DNA from: Gemmatimonadales bacterium
Lineage (GTDB): Bacteria; Gemmatimonadota; Gemmatimonadetes; Gemmatimonadales; GWC2-71-9
Assembly: GCA_013813675.1 (NCBI GenBank)
Contig: JACCRH010000505.1
Span: 1-8,536 of the forward strand
DNA length: 8,536 bases
Direction of reading: 5' to 3'
Positions 1 through 7,743 of the stretch are shown here, piece after piece. Position numbers and translations under genes: made by a program. Under the pieces are notes generated by a model. The model was not told the DNA's origin. It saw nothing but the letters and a program-made list of their open reading frames with translations, and made no database searches. Within the stretch, counting starts at the first letter, position 1. Each line of letters starts with the position of its first letter.

Positions 1-54
1 GAGCGAAGGAGGCCATGGCCAAGCATGACCTCCTTCGCTCCGCTCAGGATGACA
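1..54. repeat. Partial dispersed palindromic repeat, hairpin-forming
   Basis: Bases 1-17 and 24-40 are inverted copies of each other with one mismatch and a 6-base loop (18-23). The right arm continues through CGCTCAGGATGACA to base 54. The matching outer part of the left arm would lie beyond the window edge, so the element is cut. The right arm resembles the right arm of the palindrome between sdhA and sdhB (7829-7856): both carry CGCTCCGCTC followed by GGATGACA. The hairpin sits 13-66 bases past the stop of the leftward M28 peptidase gene, so it could act as a 3' mRNA stabiliser or a terminator. No T-tract follows it, so a classical intrinsic terminator is not supported. Confidence 0.75.
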
Positions 55-66
55 CCGGCCCCTAGC

Positions 67-2472
67 TCACTTCCCCGGGGTCGCCCTGGCCCAGTCCCAT
101 CCCTCGAGCTGGCGCCCGCCGATCGCGCGCACGGCGATCGCGGCCCCCGGGGGGACACCCGCCAGCCGCGCCGAGGTGCCCCGCACCACGCGCATCCCCC
201 CGGTCGCGCCGAGACTGTCCTCCCAGCGCACCCGGTAGGAGGTCACCCCACGCTCGATCGCCGGTTTCCAACCCACCTCGACCGTCCCCGCGGAAGTGCG
301 CGACGCGGTCACCTCCGCGAGACGGCTCGGGCTCGAGGCCATGAGCATGACGGAGGCCAGGGTGGCTCGGCTCACCTCGGCGACCAGCCGATGGTTCACC
401 GTCTCCAGCACATCGTGCGGCTGATGGTAATGGGGATTCCCCAGCACCGGATAGGAGCCGATGCCCGAGATCACGTCGCCGAAGGCGTCGACCAGGGAAT
501 GCGCGTCGGTGAACTTGTAGTAGTGGGCGTCGTAGGTGATGAGGTTGGTGAAGAGAAAGGCCGCCGCGTGCTGCAGGTCCCTGAGGCCGCGGTTGGCATA
601 GCGGATGGTGTTGTCGAGCCGGTCGTCGTTGGCCCATCCGATCATGTCGTTGTTGAGCCCGCCGACCACCCGGTGGCCCGCCTGGCTCGCTACGCGGACG
701 AACTCGCGGCTTCCCCGCAGCCCCGACTCCTCCGAGGTGAACCAGGCGAAGCGGATCGTCGCGGCCTGCGGCTGGCGGGCCAGTACCCGGGCCAGCTCGA
801 GCAGCGCCGCCGTGCCCGAGGTGTTGTCGTCCGCACCCGGCCCCTCCCGCACTGAATCGAAATGGCTGCCCACGACGTACTGCACCTCCGGATCGAGGGT
901 TCCCCGCAGCGTCGCGACCACGTTGGCGGAGCGCACCCCTGGGGAGGGCTCGAACCACTGGAGCTCGGGCTGGTAGCCGAAGGAGCGTAGCAGCGCCTCC
1001 AGGTACTCGATCGCGAGCTTGTTTCCCGGCTGGGTCACGTGCTTCGAGCCGAGGCGAAACAGCGCGCGCTCGTACTGGTAGATCCGGGCCGACGAGACCT
1101 CGGCCACCAGGCCTTTTACTCGCGGCGCGATGCCCGCGAACATCGCGGTGCCGCGCCGTCGCAGGTCTTGTTCGGCGCGGCGCGCGGCCCGCACCCGGCC
1201 GAGCACTTCCTCCGCGCTCACCGTGCGTCTCAGATCGGTCAGGTAGAGCGCACGCTCGGGCGAGACGGTATCGCCGTCCCGCTCGCTCACGATGGCCACC
1301 ACGTTCCCGTCGGGCCTCGGCGCCCACTCGTACTCCGGCGCGATGGTGCGGACCGTGTTGTTGTGGAAGAGCCGAGTCCGCGCGCCGGTCGCGCCGTCAT
1401 ACAGGTAGCTGCGCCGGTGGCGGCCCTCACCCATGACCGCCAGCACCCGGCCCTGGCTCACGAACTGAGGGAAAATGTCGTGCTGGATCTCGTGGGTGAG
1501 CCGGCGCGGCTCGCCGCCGTCGAGGCCGACGGCGTACAACTCCCAGTCTTCCCGGGGCATCGCCTGGTAAACCACGCGGGAGCCATCCTCGGAAATGGCC
1601 GGCGAGGTCAGCGGCCGAGGGGAGCGGACCAGCACTCTCGGCGCGGCGCCGATCCTGGCGTGCAGGATGGTCCAATCGGCGCTCTCCTGTCCCACGAAGG
1701 TGTAGCTGCTTCCGTCCGCACTGACCGCCGGGGCAGCTCCGCGGTGGACGGTCGTAGTGCCGTCCGGCGACCGGATGGTCACGCCGGACTCGGCGGAGCC
1801 GAACACCAGTCGGCCACCCGCGGCGCGCAGGGGAGCACCGGTGACCCGCTCGCCGCCGGCCAGGGGCCGCGGCCCGCCGGCCCCCAGCTCGTAGAGTTGG
1901 GCCATCGGGGCCGTTGGGTCGGCCGCCGCGACCAGGGTGGGCGGTCCGCTGTCGGCTGGGTAGACCAGCGCGAGTCCCACCAGGCCGGGCGTCTCGATCG
2001 TCCGCTCACTGCCGCCGCCCATGGGGCGCATCACGGCCGCGGCGGTGGACGCGCTCAAGTAGGCGACTTCGGAGCCATCCGGCGCGAACGTGGCGGCGAA
2101 ACCGGGAAGGGTGTCCGGGCGGGGCGGACCGGCGTCACTGAGATTCAGCAGCACCGAGCGTCGCGATGCCTCCACGCCGATCTCGTAGGCCAGCATGGTC
2201 CCGTCGGGGCTCCAGCGCGGGTTCGCGGCGTCCGGCGCGATTTCCCTGGTGCGGTACAGCTCGCCGGTGAGCAGCGCGATGGGCGCGAGCAGGGTGTCGC
2301 GGTGCGGACCAGTGAGCAGGCGCTCGAGCCGCTCGAGCGCTTCGGGGTAGCGTCCGGCCTCCCAGGCGTACGCCGCGCTGTCGAAGGCGACGCGCGCAGG
2401 CACCTGAGACTCGATTCGTCCCGACCACCCGATCAGGCCCGCCACAGCCATCCAAACGACTCGTCCGTGCAT
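67..2472 (-). CDS. Secreted M28-family zinc peptidase with N-terminal beta-propeller and C-terminal FN3-like domain
   Basis: Predicted 801-aa exported metallopeptidase, probably periplasmic or extracellular. The chosen ATG at 2472 begins a signal-like segment (MHGRVVWMAVAGLIGW) and has GGGAGG four bases upstream; the frame stays open farther upstream but without export features. Residues ~30-53 look like a single TPR-type helix pair. Residues ~84-450 carry PD40/TolB-like propeller motifs, such as NPRWSPDG at 84-91, FAPDG, SADGS and SEDGS. The M28 domain covers roughly 500-715, with the expected metal and catalytic residues: H537 in GSHFDS, D548/D549 in GADDNTSG, E581/E582 in TSEES, D609 in NNDMIGW, and H683 in PHYHQPHD. 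Residues ~716-795 resemble a fibronectin type III domain (VEVGWKP, SYRVRW). The family hydrolyses N-terminal residues or peptides; the true substrate cannot be read. The propeller may gate or bind substrate (inference). It is transcribed divergently from the M1 peptidase gene. Confidence 0.93.
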   Translation of the reverse strand: MHGRVVWMAVAGLIGWSGRIESQVPARVAFDSAAYAWEAGRYPEALERLERLLTGPHRDTLLAPIALLTGELYRTREIAPDAANPRWSPDGTMLAYEIGVEASRRSVLLNLSDAGPPRPDTLPGFAATFAPDGSEVAYLSASTAAAVMRPMGGGSERTIETPGLVGLALVYPADSGPPTLVAAADPTAPMAQLYELGAGGPRPLAGGERVTGAPLRAAGGRLVFGSAESGVTIRSPDGTTTVHRGAAPAVSADGSSYTFVGQESADWTILHARIGAAPRVLVRSPRPLTSPAISEDGSRVVYQAMPREDWELYAVGLDGGEPRRLTHEIQHDIFPQFVSQGRVLAVMGEGRHRRSYLYDGATGARTRLFHNNTVRTIAPEYEWAPRPDGNVVAIVSERDGDTVSPERALYLTDLRRTVSAEEVLGRVRAARRAEQDLRRRGTAMFAGIAPRVKGLVAEVSSARIYQYERALFRLGSKHVTQPGNKLAIEYLEALLRSFGYQPELQWFEPSPGVRSANVVATLRGTLDPEVQYVVGSHFDSVREGPGADDNTSGTAALLELARVLARQPQAATIRFAWFTSEESGLRGSREFVRVASQAGHRVVGGLNNDMIGWANDDRLDNTIRYANRGLRDLQHAAAFLFTNLITYDAHYYKFTDAHSLVDAFGDVISGIGSYPVLGNPHYHQPHDVLETVNHRLVAEVSRATLASVMLMASSPSRLAEVTASRTSAGTVEVGWKPAIERGVTSYRVRWEDSLGATGGMRVVRGTSARLAGVPPGAAIAVRAIGGRQLEGWDWARATPGK

Positions 2473-2476
2473 CGTG

Positions 2477-2482
2477 CCTCCC
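2477..2482 (-). promoter_or_regulatory. Ribosome binding site of the M28 peptidase gene
   Basis: The minus strand reads GGGAGG four bases before the ATG at 2472. It is the strongest Shine-Dalgarno match in the upstream region and decides the start, because the reading frame itself remains open for about 80 codons farther upstream, past the neighbouring divergent gene's start. Confidence 0.75.
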
Positions 2483-2578
2483 ATCAAGAGGGCGGAAATA
2501 TAGTGTGCACTACCCTGCCGTCCGTCCAGATGGGTGGCTAGACTGAAACCCACCTCACCCCGTGCCCACTCCGTCTCC

Positions 2579-2582
2579 AGGA
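2579..2582 (+). promoter_or_regulatory. Ribosome binding site of the M1 peptidase gene
   Basis: AGGA lies five bases before the ATG at 2588. Together with the signal peptide that begins at this ATG, it supports 2588 over the in-frame GTG at 2534. Confidence 0.6.
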
Positions 2583-2587
2583 TCTCC

Positions 2588-4546
2588 ATGCGGCTGATCT
2601 TCCGCCTTCTGCCCCTGCTTTCGGCCTCCGCGCTCGCCGCCCAGCAACCCTCCACCGCCGGAGCGCCGGACACCTCGGCATTTCGGCGGCTCGAGCTGCC
2701 CGCGCCAAACTCCATCCGGACCGGCAGTGGCGCCCCGGGGCCGGACTACTGGCAACAGCGGGCGGACTACGTCATCCGCGCCACGCTGGATACCTCCGCC
2801 CGCTCGCTCCGGGGCGAGGAGCGGATCACCTACAGCAACAACTCCCCCGACACTCTGCGCTACCTCTGGCTCCAGCTGGACCAGAACGTCTTCACCAGTC
2901 AGAGCCGGGGATCGAAGATCTTCGACCAGCGGAATCGCTTCGGAAGTGGCGGGGCGGAAGGCGGCATGCGGATTCTCAAGGTGGCCCAGCCGGCGGTCGC
3001 CGCCGCTCGGGGACAGGCCGCGAGCGGGGCGGGGCAGCTCGCGTATGGGGTCAACGGCACCGTGATGAGAGTGGATCTCGCCCGTCCGCTGCCGCCCAAG
3101 GCAAAGCAGGTGCTGGAGATCTCCTGGTCCTTTCCCTTCGGTCCCAATCGGAGCCGGATGGGCATCGAGGAGATCGACGGCGGGGTGACTTACGAGGTGG
3201 CCCAATGGTACCCGCGGCTCGCGGTCTACGATGATATCAGGGGATGGAACACGGAGCAGTACTATGGGCAGGGGGAGTTCTACCTGGAATACGGCAGCTT
3301 CGACGTGAGCCTCGCGGTGCCGGCAGACTTCATCGTGGCGGCGACCGGCGTGCTGCGGAATCCCGGCGACGTGTTGACCCCGGCCCAGCGCTCTCGCCTG
3401 GCGCAGGCCCGAACCAGCGCGAGCACGGTCGTGATCCGGGGCCGCGAGGAGGTGGGGCAGCCCGCCTCGCGCCCGGCCACGGGGTACGGCACGTTTACCT
3501 GGCGCTTCACCGCCGACAGCGTGCGCGACTTTGCCTGGGCAGCGTCGCGGACGTTCATCTGGGATGCCGTCGGGGTCAACGGAGGCGGGACGCTCGCCAT
3601 GAGCTTCTACCCGCCCTCCACCGAAGCGCTGTGGAAGGAGGCCACGCAGTACGCCAAGTTCGCCATCGAGAACTACTCCACCCAATGGGCGCCCTATCCG
3701 TACCCGACCGCGAACAACGTGCGCGGAAGCGAGGGCGGGATGGAGTATCCGATGATCGTCTTCTGCAACCGGCCCACCCCGGAAACCCTGTACAGCGTCA
3801 CCGACCACGAGTTCGGTCACACCTGGTTCCCCATGGTGGTCGGCTCCAACGAGCGGCGATATCCGTGGATGGACGAGGGGTTCAACGAATTCATCAACTA
3901 CTACAACTGGACCAAGCGCTTCGGCCTGCCGCCGGAGCATCGGGGGAGCATCCGCGACTACCTGGCCATGGCGACGTCGCGACAGGAGCGGCCGGTGATG
4001 ACCTTCGCCGATCAACTCCCTGCGATGTTCGTCGGGCCCGCGGCTTACGACAAGCCGGCGCTGGCGCTGCGTCTGCTTCGGGAGGTGGTGGTGGGCCCCG
4101 AGCGGTTCGATCCGGCGTTCAAGGAGTATTTCCGGCGCTGGGCCTACAAGCATCCCACCCCGGCGGACTTCTTTCGCACCATCGAGGACGGGGTGGGCGA
4201 AGATCTGAGCTGGTTCTGGCGCTCGTGGCTGTACACCACGGCCCAGCTGGACCAGGCGGTGGATTCGATCGCGCTGGCCGATTCGGCGGGTGTGGAATCG
4301 AGGATCTTCCTGCGGAACGCGGGTGGGATCCCGATGCCGGTGGACCTGGAGCTGCTGCTGGACGACGGGTCCAGGCAACGGCTCAAGCTCCCGGTAGAGA
4401 TCTGGTTCGGGGGAGACCGCTACACCGCCATCGTTGCAGGACCGAAAAAGGTGAACGCCGCCGCGGTAGACCCCGAGTCCAGATACCCCGACGTCCGGCG
4501 GGAGAACAACCGGTGGTCGGCGGGGACCAGCCAAACCGGGCGGTGA
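2588..4546 (+). CDS. Secreted M1-family zinc metallopeptidase (aminopeptidase-like)
   Basis: Predicted 652-aa exported peptidase. It starts with a typical signal peptide (MRLIFRLLPLLSASALAA, then QQP). The N-terminal ~260 residues match the beta-sandwich region of M1 enzymes. The catalytic domain shows the zinc motif HEFGH at 407-411 with the third ligand E430 in DEGFNEF, giving the exact HExxH-x18-E spacing. The substrate-binding motif is GGMEYP (383-388) where classical enzymes have GAMEN. Y487 in AAYDKPAL is the likely transition-state tyrosine. The protein is shorter than N-type aminopeptidases (~850 aa) because it lacks the long C-terminal helical domain, ending instead with a short beta-rich tail. 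It would release N-terminal residues from peptides outside the cytoplasm; substrate preference is not readable. It is divergent from the M28 gene and converges with the LVIVD gene with no gap between stop codons. The in-frame GTG at 2534 would add 18 residues ahead of the signal peptide and is unlikely. Confidence 0.94.
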   Translation: MRLIFRLLPLLSASALAAQQPSTAGAPDTSAFRRLELPAPNSIRTGSGAPGPDYWQQRADYVIRATLDTSARSLRGEERITYSNNSPDTLRYLWLQLDQNVFTSQSRGSKIFDQRNRFGSGGAEGGMRILKVAQPAVAAARGQAASGAGQLAYGVNGTVMRVDLARPLPPKAKQVLEISWSFPFGPNRSRMGIEEIDGGVTYEVAQWYPRLAVYDDIRGWNTEQYYGQGEFYLEYGSFDVSLAVPADFIVAATGVLRNPGDVLTPAQRSRLAQARTSASTVVIRGREEVGQPASRPATGYGTFTWRFTADSVRDFAWAASRTFIWDAVGVNGGGTLAMSFYPPSTEALWKEATQYAKFAIENYSTQWAPYPYPTANNVRGSEGGMEYPMIVFCNRPTPETLYSVTDHEFGHTWFPMVVGSNERRYPWMDEGFNEFINYYNWTKRFGLPPEHRGSIRDYLAMATSRQERPVMTFADQLPAMFVGPAAYDKPALALRLLREVVVGPERFDPAFKEYFRRWAYKHPTPADFFRTIEDGVGEDLSWFWRSWLYTTAQLDQAVDSIALADSAGVESRIFLRNAGGIPMPVDLELLLDDGSRQRLKLPVEIWFGGDRYTAIVAGPKKVNAAAVDPESRYPDVRRENNRWSAGTSQTGR

Positions 4547-5734
4547 CTACTCCACGGCGATCTGCCACAGGCCGCTGAGCATGTCGCTGGCGTAGAGCGA
4601 GCCGTTGGCCAGCTGCACGCCCCAAGTGTAAGTGTTGCCGTCGCCGCCGGGCTCGATTCGATCGAGCAGCCGGCCGCTCAGATCGCCGCTCAGGGTGCCG
4701 GAGACGTCGAGCGCGACGACACCGCCGTTGTAGTACGCGGCGTACAAGATCTGGCGGGCCTCATCCATCCAGAAGTTGTGAGCGCCCGCGCCCGGCAGCG
4801 TGAAGCCGGCCACCTCGCGAGGATTCGCCAGGTCCGAGACATCCACTACGTGGATATCGCCGCTGGCGCTGGAGCCGATGGTGCCGGGGCCCTCCTGGCC
4901 GATGAAGAGGTATCGGGCCTCCTCGGTCGCCGGGTTGTGGAACCACCACCCATTGTGTACCGCGGGGGAAGTCGCACTTCCCTCGCCGGTGACCAGCCGG
5001 CTCACCTCCACCGGAGCGGTGGGAGAGCCGAGCCGGACTCCGTTCCCCACGTCGTACACGATGACTCCCGTGTTCCAGGCGAAGACGAACGCCAGGCCGT
5101 CGCGCACGTACGTGTCGTGAATGCCGTAGTCATCCGGAACCGGGACGCTGGCGACCGGCTCGATGGCGTCCGGGTTGGTCACGTCGAAGATCAGCAGCGC
5201 GGGGTCGAAAGGATTCTTGGCGGCAAAGGCGTACCGGCGCCCCCCGATCTCGCCGAAAGTCGCGGTGTGCAAGCCGCTCGACACGTGTAGGCTGTCGCGA
5301 AAGGCCGGGGCAGCCGGGTCGGAGAGATCGTAGAGGTAGAGTCCCTGGTTCTCGCCCTGCTCCGCGCTGAACATCAGCAGCGCCCCGTCGGCGCTCACTT
5401 CCACGTCGCTCACCGTGCCGATGTCCGGCACGACGATCGAATCCACCAGGCTGGGCGCGCCGGTGCCGCTCAGCGACCAGATCTTGAGCGCATTGCCGTC
5501 GTTCCCCCCGCGTTGCGCCCCGCCCCAGGTGCCGGTGTAGGCGTAGTTCTCATGCACCCAGAGATCCGAGGTATACCGGTCGGCCACATTGTTGCCTCCG
5601 CCGGCCACGTTGAACGTGAGGCTCGGCGGCTCCGGCCCGGGCGGACCGCTGGGGCCGGCGTCATCGCCGCCGCAACCGGCGCCCCCGAGCAGCAGCATTG
5701 CCAGCGCCTTGGTATAGCTCCCGCGGTCTCTCAT
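4547..5734 (-). CDS. LVIVD-repeat beta-propeller lipoprotein
   Basis: Predicted 395-aa envelope protein. Residues 1-20 form a short signal segment (KALAMLLLGGAG) followed by Cys21, then a Gly/Asp/Pro-rich linker to about residue 37. This looks like a lipoprotein, although the lipobox GAGC has Gly rather than Leu at -3. The rest contains repeated blade motifs ending in a hydrophobic strand plus D-[VL]-[ST]-[DN]: LYLYDLSDP at 132-140, LLIFDVTNP at 180-188, IHVVDVSDL at 294-302 and VVALDVSG at 339-346. That is the LVIVD pattern of seven-bladed propellers. Histidine-rich sites GIHDTYV, HNGWWFHN and HNFWMDE recur at blade edges. No catalytic function is recognisable; it may be a binding or scaffold protein. 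Its ATG overlaps the stop of the upstream barrel-like gene as ATGA, indicating translational coupling and membership in the sdh operon. The start is also the first Met before the signal segment. Confidence 0.9.
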   Translation of the reverse strand: MRDRGSYTKALAMLLLGGAGCGGDDAGPSGPPGPEPPSLTFNVAGGGNNVADRYTSDLWVHENYAYTGTWGGAQRGGNDGNALKIWSLSGTGAPSLVDSIVVPDIGTVSDVEVSADGALLMFSAEQGENQGLYLYDLSDPAAPAFRDSLHVSSGLHTATFGEIGGRRYAFAAKNPFDPALLIFDVTNPDAIEPVASVPVPDDYGIHDTYVRDGLAFVFAWNTGVIVYDVGNGVRLGSPTAPVEVSRLVTGEGSATSPAVHNGWWFHNPATEEARYLFIGQEGPGTIGSSASGDIHVVDVSDLANPREVAGFTLPGAGAHNFWMDEARQILYAAYYNGGVVALDVSGTLSGDLSGRLLDRIEPGGDGNTYTWGVQLANGSLYASDMLSGLWQIAVE

Positions 5735-6976
5735 CTCTCGTTCCGATGCTGATGTGAGCGGCCCCCGCTGATCGCGGCGCCGTACCGTCCCATGCGATGC
5801 CTGTCACCGCCGAATCCCACCCGTACACCCAGCGTCAGGCTCCAGAAACTCTCCTGACCATACACCTGGCGCACCTCGAACACTCCCCCGCCCACCTGTC
5901 CGATCCGGCCCCGGGAAACCTCGACCAGCGGCCGACCAGCGGCTGAACAGCGACCGGGCCGCGCGCCAGCCCGGGCGGCCAGTACCCCAGGGTGTGAATC
6001 GTCCAGCGGGTGACGCCAAGGATCGAGTTCTCCAAGTGCGGCCGCAGGGAACGAAAGTCCGAGATCCGCTGCTCCTCGGGCCGCTCGGTTCGCTCGAATC
6101 GATAGTAGAGACGATGCCGGCCCGCGCTCCATGCACCCTCCGCCAGGAGGCTGGAGAAGACGAAGAAGCCTTCCGCCTCCGACGTTCTGGCCCATTCGAC
6201 CAGCCCATAGGTCCGCCGCCGATCCAGCACGCCCTCCCAGCGGGCGGAGAAGCTCCACTTCTTCTGGTCGGTCCCCGCGCCCGGCCGGTGCTCCGGTGAA
6301 TGGACCTGGGCATGCGACCCCTGAAGCTCGAGCCCGGCCGCCGGCTCGGCCGTCAGGCGCGCGGCCCAGGAATCGCCGAAGCGGCCGCCGACGCGCGGCC
6401 ACTGGCCGGGCCGTTCGGGCTCGTCCCCGTTGAAGAGCCCGATCTCGCCGCTCACGCCGCCGTGGCGAACGGCCGCGATCGCCACCGCGCGCTCCAGGAC
6501 CTGGGCCAGGTGGTGATTCACCGGGTATCGCAGCGGCGGCCGGGTCATCGGGTCGTCGGTGCCGAAGGGCGCGAACCCCTTCCCCGCCGTGAGTGACAGC
6601 GCCGTGGGACCGTCAGCGGCCCCCAGCAGGTCGCCCGCGGTGAGCAGCAGCTCGTGGAGATAGGTATGGGATGCCGGCGGTCTACGAACCCTTCGCCCCA
6701 GGCGCCGGGAGTCAACTCTCCTTCACCGATGGTTGCGCCTTCGAGGTTGACCGAAGCGAGGAGGCTCAGTCGGGCCGGTCCATCGGCCCGGAGCATCAGG
6801 ACGGGCTGCACGAGGCGGAGCTCGGCCAGACCCTGGCCTCCCGGCACGGGGTCGGCGTAAGTGAGCGAGGCGACGGCGTGCCCGGCGAGACGGATCCGCA
6901 GCGGCCATTGGCCCACCACCGCGCCGGGCCAGACCATGGCTGTCAGTCCCAGCAGGAGTAGCGCCGCGCGAGTCAG
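5731..6976 (-). pseudogene. Frameshifted outer-membrane beta-barrel-like protein (DRxHPH family), two frame breaks
   Basis: Coding signal runs through three successive frames: 6976-6668, 6668-5934, then about 5921-5731. Restoring one C at 6668-6670 and removing one copy of the 11-bp duplication at 5922-5943 gives one 411-aa protein. It has a signal peptide (TRAALLLLGLTAMVWPGAVVG, Q23), DRRHPHTYLHEL at 99-110, RPPLRYPVNHH at 146-156, LFNGDEPE at 181-188, HSPEH at 226-230, and a beta-barrel-like C-terminal part (SFWSLTLGVRVGFG, HRMGRYG). The order DR[RQ]HPH - NHH - FNG.EP[DE] matches, from memory, a family of exported barrel-like proteins often found near metal-resistance genes; function is unknown. 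The 5' end has no ATG: the likely start is CTG at 6976 overlapping the sdhB TGA as CTGA. The stop overlaps the next ATG as ATGA, which supports the third frame as the true end. It could be a real pseudogene or sequence error. Confidence 0.8.
5922..5943. repeat. Perfect 11-bp tandem duplication that breaks the reading frame
   Basis: CGACCAGCGGC occurs twice head to tail (5922-5932 and 5933-5943) inside the barrel-like gene. Because 11 is not a multiple of three, the second copy shifts the frame. With one copy the minus strand reads QPLVEVSRGRIGQVGGG and runs on to the ATGA junction with the next gene. With both copies translation stops at 5835 after a low-quality tail containing GRWSRFPGAG. 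Confidence 0.9.
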
Positions 6977-7743
6977 TCCGATTGCGCTACGGCCCCACGG
7001 CCCGCGGTGAGGCTGGCCCGAAGGAAGTCCCGGTTCATCCGGGTGATGGTGTCGATACTGATCTCCTTGGGACAAGCCTCCTGGCACTCACCATGTAAGG
7101 TGCAGTGCCCGAATCCCTCGATATCCATCCGGCGCACCATGCTGCCCGCCCGATCGTAGCGCTCCGGCTGCCCCTGAGGCAACAGCCCGAGGTGCGCGAT
7201 CTTGGCCGCGGTAAAGAGCGACGCGGAGCCGTTGGGGCAGGCCGCGACGCAGGCGCCGCATCCGATACACTGGGCGGCATCCATCGCCGTGTCCACCGCG
7301 GGCTTGGGGATCCGCGTCGCGTTCGCGTCCTCCGCCCCGCCGGTGGGCGCGGAGATGAACCCGCCCGCCGCGATGATCCGGTCGAGCGCGCTGCGGTCCA
7401 CGACGAGGTCCTTCACCACCGGGAACGCCCGGGCGCGCCAGGGCTCGACCCGGATCTCGTCGCCGTCGCGGAAGCTCCGCATGTGAAGCTGGCAGGTCGC
7501 GGTTCCCCGGTTGGGGCCGTGCGCCACGCCGTTGATCATCAGGCTGCAGGAGCCGCAGATCCCCTCGCGACAGTCGTGGTCGAACGCGATCGGCGCCTCG
7601 CCCCGCTCGGTGAGGTGCTCGTTCAGCACGTCGAGCATCTCGAGGAACGACATGTCGGGACTGATGCCCGCCGCCTCGTAGCGGACCATCGCGCCGGGCG
7701 CGTTCGGCGACGGCTGCCGCCAGATCTTGAGCTTGAGGTTCAT
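6973..7743 (-). CDS. sdhB: Succinate dehydrogenase/fumarate reductase iron-sulfur subunit
   Basis: Predicted 256-aa electron-transfer subunit that passes electrons from the FAD of SdhA to the membrane quinone site. The N-terminal ferredoxin-like domain binds [2Fe-2S] with C58, C63, C66 (CREGICGSC) and C84. The C-terminal domain has CIGCGACVAACP (159-170) and CTLHGECQEACP (214-225). Together these carry the [4Fe-4S] and [3Fe-4S] clusters, so all expected cysteines are present. Length is normal for the family. The start is ATG 7743 (MNLKLKIWRQ). A longer in-frame reading to 7794 adds 17 residues, but these are encoded by the inverted repeat and are rejected. The Shine-Dalgarno is weak (GAGAAAG) and lies in a hairpin. 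The gene follows sdhA after a 219-bp repeat-filled spacer, and its TGA overlaps the probable CTG start of the next gene. Confidence 0.97.
   Translation of the reverse strand: MNLKLKIWRQPSPNAPGAMVRYEAAGISPDMSFLEMLDVLNEHLTERGEAPIAFDHDCREGICGSCSLMINGVAHGPNRGTATCQLHMRSFRDGDEIRVEPWRARAFPVVKDLVVDRSALDRIIAAGGFISAPTGGAEDANATRIPKPAVDTAMDAAQCIGCGACVAACPNGSASLFTAAKIAHLGLLPQGQPERYDRAGSMVRRMDIEGFGHCTLHGECQEACPKEISIDTITRMNRDFLRASLTAGRGAVAQSD

Larger units (their letters stand above)
2473..2587. promoter_or_regulatory. Divergent promoter region between the two peptidase genes
   Basis: These 115 bases separate the start codons of the leftward M28 gene and the rightward M1 gene, so they should hold promoters for both. 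The only AT-rich patch is around 2496-2504 (GAAATATAGT). It can be read as a -10-like TATAGT on the plus strand (2499-2504) or TATATT on the minus strand. A second plus-strand candidate is TAGACT at 2538-2543. No convincing -35 hexamer lies at proper spacing for either, so exact promoters are not assigned. TAGTG-TG-CACTA at 2501-2512 is a small inverted repeat overlapping the AT-rich patch and could be an operator. Confidence 0.45.

Noticed and set aside
62..1327. 421-aa minus-strand frame overlapping the M28 gene
   Set aside because: Alternative frame of the M28 catalytic region, with low-complexity Arg/Gly/Ala composition.
1039..2541. 500-aa plus-strand open frame over the M28 gene
   Set aside because: The minus strand has a full set of M28 catalytic residues and a signal peptide with a good ribosome binding site; the plus frame shows no family features.
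2555..4534. 659-aa open frame antisense to the M1 gene
   Set aside because: It mirrors almost the whole M1 gene, shows no domain or signal sequence and is rich in Arg, Gly and Pro. This is a usual shadow in GC-rich DNA.
3244..4578. 444-aa plus-strand frame overlapping the M1 gene
   Set aside because: Same-strand shifted reading of the M1 gene with no recognisable motif; the M1 frame carries the zinc site.
4778..5290. 170-aa plus-strand frame over the LVIVD gene
   Set aside because: Antisense shadow of a gene with clear propeller repeats and a lipoprotein signal.
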